Source of the DNA: PNOJ01 sp016706845
GTDB lineage: Bacteria; Krumholzibacteriota; Krumholzibacteriia; LZORAL124-64-63
Length of the DNA stretch: 64,000 nt
Reading direction: 5' to 3'
Assembly (NCBI GenBank): GCA_016706845.1
Contig: JADJIV010000008.1
Span: 1-64,000 of the forward strand
A program made the position numbers and the translations under genes. The notes beneath the pieces are model-generated. The model saw only the letters and a list, made by a program, of their open reading frames with translations. It made no database searches and was not told the DNA's origin. Shown one piece after another: positions 17,981 to 24,834 of this stretch (position 1 is the stretch's first letter; every line of letters begins with the position of its first letter).

Positions 17981-19284
17981 ACCTGCCGAACGCCGCGCGC
18001 CGCGCTGCAGGGACCGACCCGCGCGCGGCCCTGCTCGTCCTGCTGACCGTGCTGCTGTGCGGAGCGGCGGCCGCGCCCGTGCGCGCGCAGTGGCTGCTGG
18101 TGCCCATGGATCTGGAGCAGTCCAACCACCTGAAGGCCTACGGACTGGCCTTCTCCGTGCTGCAGGACGGCTCCCGCGTGAACTGGCTGCTGAACTACCG
18201 CGGCGGCAGCTTCCTGATGCGCGACGTGGGCGGTGCGCGCCTGTCCGCGCGCCTGCGCGGCGTGGACTGCCAAGAGATCGACGACGCGGCCGTGGCGGCG
18301 ATCCGCGCGCAGATGCAGACGGGGAACATGGAAGAGGTGCTGCTGGAGAAGCCGCCGCGCATCGCGGTCTACGTGCCGCCGAACTTCCAGCCCTGGGACG
18401 ACGCCGTGACCCTGGCCATGGACTACGCCGAGATCCCCTACGACACCGTGTTCGACGCGGAGGTCCTCGCCGGGAAGCTCGCGGACTACGACTGGCTCCA
18501 CCTGCACCACGAGGACTTCACCGGCCAGTTCGGCAAGTTCTTCGCCGCCTACCGGCTCGAGCCGTGGTACCTGGAGCAGCAGGCCCTCAACGAGGACCTG
18601 GCCGCGCGGCTCGGCTTCGATTCGGTCTGGCAGCTGAAGCAGGCGGTGGCGCTGCGCATCCGGGACTACGTCGAGGGGGGCGGCTTCCTGTTCGCGATGT
18701 GCTCGGCGACCGACACCGTCGACCTCGCGCTGGCCTACCTGGGCACCGACATCGTGCCGCCGGAGATCGACGGCACGCCCCTGGACCCCGACCGCGAGGC
18801 CCGGCGCGACGACGGGCGCACCTTCGCCTTCACGGGTTTCACGCTCGTCACCAACCCGGTGGTGTACGAGTTCTCGGACATCGACACGAGCGACTACGCC
18901 GGGCTGCGCGGTCCCGAGGCCGACTACTTCACGCTGTTCTCCTTCGCGGCGAAGCAGGACCCGGTGCCGACGATGCTGACGCAGTGCCACGTCAACGTCA
19001 TCAACGGCTTCATGGGGCAGACGACGGGTTTCCACCGCCGTTTCCTGAAGCGCCAGGTGCTGGTGCTGGCGGAGGTCGAGGGGACCGACGAGGTGCGTTA
19101 CGTGCATGGCAAGCTGGGGATGGGGACCTTCACGTTCCTGGGCGGGCACGACCCCGAGGACTACCAGCACGCCGTGGGCGATCCGCCGACCGACCTGGAC
19201 CTGTACCGGACCTCGCCCGGCTACCGCCTGATCCTCAACAACGTGCTGTTCCCGGCCGCGCGGCAGAAGCCGCAGAAGACCTAG
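17977..19284 (+). CDS. conserved secreted protein often labelled 'asparagine synthetase B'
   Basis: 435 residues, signal peptide about 1-37 (ending VRAQ). The sequence has the landmarks of a family widespread in Bacteroidota and relatives: WLLVPMDLEQSNHLKAYGLA, VNWLLNYRGGSFLM, DDAVTLAMDYAEIPYDTVFD, WLHLHHEDFTGQFGKF and GTFTFLGGHDPEDYQH. It has no N-terminal catalytic Cys and no SGGxDS ATP-pyrophosphatase loop, so it is not an asparagine synthetase; that label is a database artefact as I recall it. The HLHHEDF segment and the terminal GGHDPEDY could form a metal or catalytic site, which is inference. It closes the operon, converging on the next gene with stop codons sharing CTAG (19281-19284). 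Confidence 0.75.
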   Translation: MNLPNAARRAAGTDPRAALLVLLTVLLCGAAAAPVRAQWLLVPMDLEQSNHLKAYGLAFSVLQDGSRVNWLLNYRGGSFLMRDVGGARLSARLRGVDCQEIDDAAVAAIRAQMQTGNMEEVLLEKPPRIAVYVPPNFQPWDDAVTLAMDYAEIPYDTVFDAEVLAGKLADYDWLHLHHEDFTGQFGKFFAAYRLEPWYLEQQALNEDLAARLGFDSVWQLKQAVALRIRDYVEGGGFLFAMCSATDTVDLALAYLGTDIVPPEIDGTPLDPDREARRDDGRTFAFTGFTLVTNPVVYEFSDIDTSDYAGLRGPEADYFTLFSFAAKQDPVPTMLTQCHVNVINGFMGQTTGFHRRFLKRQVLVLAEVEGTDEVRYVHGKLGMGTFTFLGGHDPEDYQHAVGDPPTDLDLYRTSPGYRLILNNVLFPAARQKPQKT

Positions 19285-19878
19285 CGCCGGCGCGCGGCGG
19301 CGCGGCGCCGCAGCAGGGCGATGATCACCGCCACGGCGGCGAACGAGACCGCCGCGCCGCCCCAGTCCAGCAGCGAAGCCGGCGGCTCCTGCGCGGCCAG
19401 GCCGCCCTGGATCACCAGCAGGGTCAGCGCCACGGCGTTGTGGACCGCGTGGACGATCACCGCGGCCCAGAGCGAGCCGGTCAGCTCGTAGACCGCCGCC
19501 AGCAACAGGCCGAGCGTCACCAGCCCGAACAGGTACCAGGGCTCCCCGTGGACAAGTCCGAAGGCGAGCGACGAGACGACGGCCGCCGGCCCCCAGGGCC
19601 GCGGCGGCGCACAGGATGTTTTCGGCCGCCGGCATGCGCGACAGATCGAACGCGGCGTGCGGCGCGGCGCCGCGGGACTGGGCGGCGGCGGCGGCGAACA
19701 GGATCGTCAGCACGGCGCCGGCGCCGGCGGCCGCGAAGAGGTTGTCGGTCAGCTGGAAGACCAGGACCTGCGCGGCGAGGTTGGCCGCCATCAGGGAGAT
19801 CGCCAGCACGACCAGCCGGGCCGTGGACCAGCCATGCCAGGCGTCGCCGGTCGGGGGTACGGGATCGTCGTTCTGCAA
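19281..19878 (-). CDS. CPBP-type intramembrane protease homologue, first motif missing
   Basis: About 198 residues from TTG 19878 (GGAAGG upstream), corrected near 19597. It is nearly all membrane helices. Motifs 2 and 3 of the CAAX protease/bacteriocin-processing (CPBP) family are present: SSLAFGLVHGEPWYLFG and AAVIVHAVHNAVAL. The catalytic EExxxR motif, normally just before the FGLVHG helix, is absent: the corresponding stretch reads DLSRMPAAENILCAAAALG. Either a segment was lost in assembly or the protein is a non-catalytic relative. CPBP members cleave in the membrane or act in processing and immunity. It stands alone on the minus strand between two plus-strand units. Confidence 0.65.
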
Positions 19879-19918
19879 GGCGGTCCTTCCGTGGAGGGGC
19901 GCGCGCGGCAGGCCTGCC

Positions 19919-19947
19919 TTGGCGCGGGATCCCCGAGCGGTTAATAT
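19919..19947 (+). promoter_or_regulatory. sigma-70 promoter of the HAD-nnrD-tsaD unit
   Basis: TTGGCG (19919-19924), 17 nt, TAATAT (19942-19947), ending 32 bases before the ATG of the HAD gene. Confidence 0.6.
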
Positions 19948-19979
19948 GCAGCCGACGGCGGCGGAGCGAAAGGGGCGAC

Positions 19980-20717
19980 ATGCCGGAACTGCGCGAGGGA
20001 CGGACGATCCGGGCGGTGGTCTTCGACCTGGACAACACGCTCACCGATTTCATGAAGGCCAAGCGGGGCGCCATCCGGGCGGCGGCCGACGCGATGATCG
20101 ACGCCGGCCTGGTGATGGATCCGCAGCTGGTCTACGACCGCATCTTCGCCATCTACGACGAGGTCGGCATCGAGCACCAGCGCGTCTTCAACCGCTTCCT
20201 GACCGAGGCGACGGGACGCGTGGACGACCACGTGCTGGCGCCGGCGGTCGTGGCCTACCGCCGCGCCCGCGAGGCCTCGCTCGTGCCGTACCCGCACGTC
20301 CAGCGCGTGGTCTACCGGCTGGTCAAGGACGGCTACAAGCTGGCCGTCGTCAGCGACGCGCCGCGCTTCGAGGCCTGGCTGCGCCTCTGCTACCTGGGCC
20401 TGCAGCACGTGTTCGACGTCGTGCTGACCCACGACGACACCGGCGCGCGCAAGCCCGACCCCGTGCCCTTCCGCATGGCGCTCGAACGGCTCGGCGTCAC
20501 GCCCGGCCAGGCGGTCATGGTCGGGGACTGGCCGGAGCGCGACATCGTCGGCGGCCTGGTCGCCGGGCTGCACACGGTCTACGCCCGCTACGGGGACACC
20601 TACGGCTCGCCGGACCGCCCGCGGACCACGGATTCGGGCGCCCACTTCGTGATCGACGACCTGCTGCAGCTGCTCGACGTGCTCGAGCGGCTCGAGCGGC
20701 CGGCCGGGGAGGCCTGA
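19980..20717 (+). CDS. HAD-superfamily phosphatase
   Basis: 245 residues. All four HAD motifs are visible: I, VVFDLDNTLTDF (nucleophile Asp about 16); II, LAVVSDAP; III, the Lys in ARKPDPVPF; IV, VMVGDWPERDIVGG. A helical cap (about 25-95) indicates a class I cap, as in phosphoglycolate-phosphatase-like enzymes. The substrate cannot be told; pairing with nnrD and tsaD suggests a housekeeping metabolite-repair role, which is inference. The start follows AAAGGGG. One base separates it from nnrD. Confidence 0.85.
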   Translation: MPELREGRTIRAVVFDLDNTLTDFMKAKRGAIRAAADAMIDAGLVMDPQLVYDRIFAIYDEVGIEHQRVFNRFLTEATGRVDDHVLAPAVVAYRRAREASLVPYPHVQRVVYRLVKDGYKLAVVSDAPRFEAWLRLCYLGLQHVFDVVLTHDDTGARKPDPVPFRMALERLGVTPGQAVMVGDWPERDIVGGLVAGLHTVYARYGDTYGSPDRPRTTDSGAHFVIDDLLQLLDVLERLERPAGEA

Positions 20718-20718
20718 G

Positions 20719-22283
20719 ATGCGCGTGGCCACGAGCGCCGGCATGGCGGCCATCGACCGCGAGACGATCGCAGGCGGCGTGCCCGGCCGCGAGCTCATGG
20801 AGCGCGCCGGCCGCGAGATGACCTGGCAGCTGCTGCGCGAGTTCCCCGCGCTGGCGCCGCCGGCCCGGGTGGGCGTGGTCTGCGGGAAGGGGAACAACGG
20901 CGGCGACGGTCTGGTCGTGGCGCGCCTGCTGGAGAACCTGGGCTTCGAGGTGCGGGTGCTGCTGCTGGCCGCCGCGGACGACCTCGCGGCCGACGCCCGC
21001 GCGAACCTCGACCGCCTGCCGCCCGGCGTGGCCGTCGAGATCGTCCCGCCCGACGCGTGGGCCGACCTGGCCGGCGACCTGTGCGCGGAGTCGGACCTGG
21101 TCGTCGACGCCGTCTTCGGCACCGGCGTCGCGCTGCCCCTGCGGCCCGACCACGCCGCGCTGTTCGCGGCGCTGAACGACGGCGGCGCGCCCATCGCGAG
21201 CCTGGACCTGCCCTCGGGCGTGGGCGGGGACGACGGCGCCGTCGATCCGGTCGCCGTGCGCGCCGACGCCACCATCACCGTGGGCCTGCCCAAGCTGGGC
21301 CTGCTGCTGCCGCCGGGGCGCGACCACGTCGGGGCGCTGTCGGTCGTGGACATCGGCTTCGACGACGAGGCCTGCGCCCGGCACACCGGGCCCCGCCACT
21401 GGCTGCTGCCGGCGGACTACGCGGATCTGCTGCCGCCGCGACCCGCCGACACCCACAAGTACGGGGCCGGGACCGTGCTGGTGCTCGCGGGTTCGGCCCG
21501 CTACGGCGGCGCGGCGCTGCTCGCGGCGCTGGGCGCGCTGCGCTCCGGGGCCGGACTGGTCACGCTCGCCCTGCCGCAGCAGCACGCGGCCGCGGCCACG
21601 TCCTTCGTTCCGGAGGCGCCCGTGCACGCCCTGCCCACCGGCCCGCGCGGGGGGCTGCTGCCCGTGACCGGCGACGATCTCGCCGCGCTGCTGCACCGCC
21701 AGCGGGCGCTGGCCCTGGGACCCGGCCTGGGCGACGATCCCGACACCGACCGCTTCGTGGTGGATCTGCTGGCAGCTTCGGAGCTGCCGGCGGTGGTCGA
21801 CGCCGACGCCCTGTCCGCGTTCGCGCGGCTCGGCCTGCCGCTGCGCTGCGGCGCGGGTCCGGCGGTGATCACGCCGCACGCCGGCGAACTGGCCCGGCTG
21901 GCCGGACTCGACCCCGCCGAGTTGGCCGCACGCAGGCTCGAGCTCGTCCCCGAACTCGCCGCGCGCTGGGGCGTGGTGCTGGTCGCCAAGGGCTCCCCGA
22001 CGCTGGTGGCCGCACCGGACGGGCTGCTCTGGTTCAATCCCACCGGTCACGACGCGCTCGCCCACGGCGGCACTGGCGACGTGCTGACCGGGCTGATCGG
22101 CGGCCTGCTGGCCCAGGGCTGCGAGGCGCTCGACGCCGCGCTGCTCGGCTGCTGGCTGCACGGCCGCGCCGGCGAGCTGGCGGCCGCGGGCGGCTCGCGC
22201 CGCGCCGTGCTGGCCCGCGAGGTCGCCGACCGGCTGCCCGCCGCGCTGGCCGAGCTGGAAGCCGCGGCCGGGGCCCGGCGTGA
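20719..22283 (+). CDS. nnrD: bifunctional NAD(P)H-hydrate epimerase / ADP-dependent dehydratase
   Basis: About 520 residues. It repairs hydrated NAD(P)H: the N-terminal domain epimerises R-NAD(P)HX and the C-terminal ribokinase-like domain dehydrates S-NAD(P)HX using ADP. Seen here: the epimerase block VCGKGNNGGDGLVVARLL (about 55-72) and the dehydratase motifs VVDADALSAF, VITPHAGELARL and HGGTGDVLTGLIGG, whose Asp is catalytic in the family. The reading frame stays open past the tsaD start; one base lost near 22255-22275 would put it on TGA 22281-22283, giving the usual GTGA overlap with tsaD. I therefore end it there. The gene pair nnrD-tsaD recalls yjeF-yeaZ neighbourhoods in other bacteria. 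Confidence 0.9.
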
Positions 22284-23290
22284 AGGTGCTGGGCATCGAG
22301 ACCTCCTGCGACGACACGAGCGTCGCGCTCTACGACGCCGAGCGGGGCGTGGCGGAGAACCTCGTCTCGAGCCAGGTGGACCTGCACGGCCACTTCGGCG
22401 GCGTGGTGCCGGAGCTGGCCTCGCGCGCGCACCTGGTCAACCTGCTGCCCCTGGTCGAGGTGCTGCTGGAGCGGCAGCGTCTGGCGCTGGAGGATCTCGA
22501 CGGCGTCGCAGTCACGGCCGGGCCCGGCCTCATCGGCGCCCTGCTGGTCGGCCTGTCCACCGCGAAGGCCCTCTGCTGGGCGACCCGCAAGCCGCTGGTC
22601 GGTGTCCACCACATCGAGGGCCACATCCTGGCCAACCTGCTGACCGGCCCCATGGCGCTGCCCGCGGCCGTGCTGGTGGTCTCCGGCGGCCACACCGAAG
22701 TCGTGCTCATGTCGGACGTGGGCCGTTACCGGCGGCTCGGCTGGACCCTGGACGACGCGGCCGGGGAGTGCTTCGACAAGTCGGCCCAGCTGATGGGCCT
22801 GCCGTACCCGGGCGGTCCGGTCATCGACCGCCTGGCCGCGGCCGGCCGCTCCGGGCGCTTCGAACTGCCGCGGCCGCTGAGCCGCGACCCGCGCCTGGTG
22901 TTCAGCTTCAGCGGCCTGAAGACGGCCGTCCGGGTGCTGGTGGAATCGCTGCCCCGGCCGCTGGACGAGCAGACGGTGGCCGATCTCTGCCGGGCCCTGC
23001 GCGAGGCCGTCGTCGACGTGCTCGTCCGGCGCCTGTTCCAGGCCGCCCGCGAGCACCGCGTGCAGGGCGTCTACCTGGCCGGCGGCGTGGCGGCCAACGG
23101 CCTGCTGCGCGAACGGGTTGCCGCAGAGGCGGCGGCCGGCGGTTTCGCATTCCGCCCCCCCGAGCGCGTCTACTGCACCGACAACGCGGCCATGATCGCC
23201 TGCGCCGGGCACGCCCGCCTGGCGGCCGGATCTTCGGATCCCCTTGATCTCGACGGGTTTGCGCGCGCGCCCCTGGCATCCTGGCGCTGA
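22280..23290 (+). CDS. tsaD: tRNA N6-adenosine threonylcarbamoyltransferase TsaD
   Basis: 336 residues, GTG start within the nnrD stop. TsaD transfers threonylcarbamoyl to A37 of ANN-decoding tRNAs, with TsaB, TsaE and TsaC, which are not in the window. Family features: VLGIETSCDDTSVAL at the start, GVVPELASRAH, the Fe-binding HIEGH (about 114-118), VLVVSGGHTEVVL, FSFSGLKTAV and GGVAANGLLRERV, with the terminal YCTDNAAMIA. Frame and length are normal, a useful sign that not every gene here carries indels. Confidence 0.97.
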   Translation: MKVLGIETSCDDTSVALYDAERGVAENLVSSQVDLHGHFGGVVPELASRAHLVNLLPLVEVLLERQRLALEDLDGVAVTAGPGLIGALLVGLSTAKALCWATRKPLVGVHHIEGHILANLLTGPMALPAAVLVVSGGHTEVVLMSDVGRYRRLGWTLDDAAGECFDKSAQLMGLPYPGGPVIDRLAAAGRSGRFELPRPLSRDPRLVFSFSGLKTAVRVLVESLPRPLDEQTVADLCRALREAVVDVLVRRLFQAAREHRVQGVYLAGGVAANGLLRERVAAEAAAGGFAFRPPERVYCTDNAAMIACAGHARLAAGSSDPLDLDGFARAPLASWR

Positions 23291-23342
23291 CCTGCCGCTT
23301 CCCGCCCCGTCGTTCCCGCCTGCGCCGCGAACTTCCCCATGA

Positions 23343-23357
23343 TGGCACGACCCTTGC
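23343..23357 (+). promoter_or_regulatory. sigma-54 (RpoN) promoter, exact -24/-12 match
   Basis: TGGCACG-ACCC-TTGC with GG at 23344-23345 and GC at 23356-23357, exactly ten bases apart, in the 120-nt gap before the signalling cluster. Predicted start near 23369, 42-50 bases before the first coding start. It implies control by an NtrC-type activator outside this window. Confidence 0.8.
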
Positions 23358-23410
23358 GTCTGGACTGTCGATTCTGCCTGTAACGGGTTTTCCCGACGCG
23401 ATTTGCACGG

Positions 23411-24436
23411 ATGGTGCCGATGCACGAAACCGAGACGATCCTGGTCGTCGACGACGACCAGCACCTCAGGACGATCCTGAAGCACGTGCTCGAGCAGGGC
23501 GGCTTCCAGGTCGAGCTCGCCCAGGACGGTCCGCAGGCCCTGGCCTGCCTGCAGCGGGAGCTGCCCGACCTGGTCCTGCTGGACGTCATGATGCCCGGCC
23601 TGGACGGGTTCGACGTGCTGCGCGAGTTGCGCGCCCGGTTCCGCACCCACCACCTGCCGGTGATCATGCTGACGGCCAAGGGGGAGACGCCGCACAGGGT
23701 GCGCGGCCTCGCCCAGGGCGCCAACGACTACCTGAGCAAGCCGTTCGTGCCCGACGAACTGGTGCTGCGCGTGCGCAACCTGCTGCAGCTGAGCCGCAGC
23801 CAGCGCGACGCCAATCCGCTGACGGGCCTGCCCGGCAACCGCGCCATCGCGCGGGAGCTGAACCGGCGCCTCGAGGCCGGCCAGTCCTTCGGCTTCCTCT
23901 ACCTGGACCTCGACCACTTCAAGGCCTTCAACGACCACTACGGCTACGTCAAGGGCGACGCGGTCCTGACGATGCTGGCCGATCTGCTCGCGACCGACGT
24001 GCTGGCGTGCGAGGACGCGTTCCTCGGCCACGTCGGCGGCGACGACTTCATCGCCGTGACGCGCCCGCAGGATGCCGACGGCCTCGCGGAGCGCATCGTC
24101 GCGGAATTCGACGAGCGCATCCTCGCGCAGTACGAGCCGGAAGACCGCCGGCGCGGCTACATCGAGCTGCCCGACCGCACCGGCCGCCTGCGGCGGTTCC
24201 CGCCGGTCTCGCTGACCGTGGCGGTCGTCGTCGAGCAGCAGGGCGGCCTCGGCCACGTGGGCCGGCTCAACGCCGTCGCGGCCGAGCTGAAGAAGTACGG
24301 CAAATCGCTGCCGGGCAGCCAGATCATCCACGAGCGCCGCTTCCCGGTGGACGCGGTCGCGGCGCAGACCTCGCCGCCGCTGGACGCCCGCGACGAAGGC
24401 GACGCCCCGCCGGCGCGGCGACCGGGGCAGCCGTGA
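23411..24436 (+). CDS. response regulator with degenerate GGDEF (GGDDF) output domain
   Basis: 341 residues from ATG 23411; ATG 23420 is an equally possible start. The receiver domain (about 9-125) has the acidic pocket VDDD, phospho-acceptor Asp58 in LLDVMMPGLDG, and the conserved Lys in YLSKPF. A GGDEF-type domain follows (about 136-310): NPLTGLPGNRAI opens it, YLDLDHFKAFND carries the metal-binding Asp, and the signature is GGDDF (209-213) rather than GGDEF/GGEEF. The change replaces the catalytic-loop Glu, so diguanylate cyclase activity is doubtful. A disordered Ala/Pro tail ends it. It overlaps the next receiver gene (GTGA) and lies behind the sigma-54 promoter. Confidence 0.85.
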   Translation: MVPMHETETILVVDDDQHLRTILKHVLEQGGFQVELAQDGPQALACLQRELPDLVLLDVMMPGLDGFDVLRELRARFRTHHLPVIMLTAKGETPHRVRGLAQGANDYLSKPFVPDELVLRVRNLLQLSRSQRDANPLTGLPGNRAIARELNRRLEAGQSFGFLYLDLDHFKAFNDHYGYVKGDAVLTMLADLLATDVLACEDAFLGHVGGDDFIAVTRPQDADGLAERIVAEFDERILAQYEPEDRRRGYIELPDRTGRLRRFPPVSLTVAVVVEQQGGLGHVGRLNAVAAELKKYGKSLPGSQIIHERRFPVDAVAAQTSPPLDARDEGDAPPARRPGQP

Positions 24437-24834
24437 ACGCCGTGCGCGCCCTGATCGTCGAGGACGAGCCGCACCTCGCGGGGCTGCTCGCGCGCGCCTT
24501 CGCGCAGGAGGGCTGGCAGACGGCCGTGGCCCGCAACGGCATCGAGGGCCTCAACCAGGTGGCGTCGTTCCGGCCCGACGTGATCGTGATGGACATCATG
24601 ATGCCCAAGCTCGACGGCATCGACGCGACGCGCCTGATCCGGCGCAACCCCGGCCACGACCGCACCGCGATCGTGGCGCTCTCGGCGCGGTGCGACCGCG
24701 CCGCCAGGGCGGAGATGCTGGAAGCCGGAGCGGATCTGTTCCTGGAGAAACCGTTCGTGATGAGCCGGCTGGTCGCCCAGGCCGCCGATGCGCTGGCCGC
24801 GCGGCGCGTCCCGGCGGGGAAGGAAACGCTATGA
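24433..24834 (+). CDS. single-domain response regulator
   Basis: 133 residues, GTG start inside the previous stop. A stand-alone CheY-like receiver: acidic pair ED (10-11), phospho-acceptor Asp54 in VMDIMMPKLDG, conserved Ser/Thr in VALSARC and Lys in FLEKPF. With no output domain it probably passes phosphate or signal to the adjacent kinase by protein contact. It overlaps the kinase start by ATGA (24831-24834), so the three genes are translationally coupled. Confidence 0.9.
   Translation: MNAVRALIVEDEPHLAGLLARAFAQEGWQTAVARNGIEGLNQVASFRPDVIVMDIMMPKLDGIDATRLIRRNPGHDRTAIVALSARCDRAARAEMLEAGADLFLEKPFVMSRLVAQAADALAARRVPAGKETL

Noticed and set aside
17977..19284. Asparagine synthetase function
   Set aside because: Signal peptide present; no N-terminal Cys and no SGGxDS motif.
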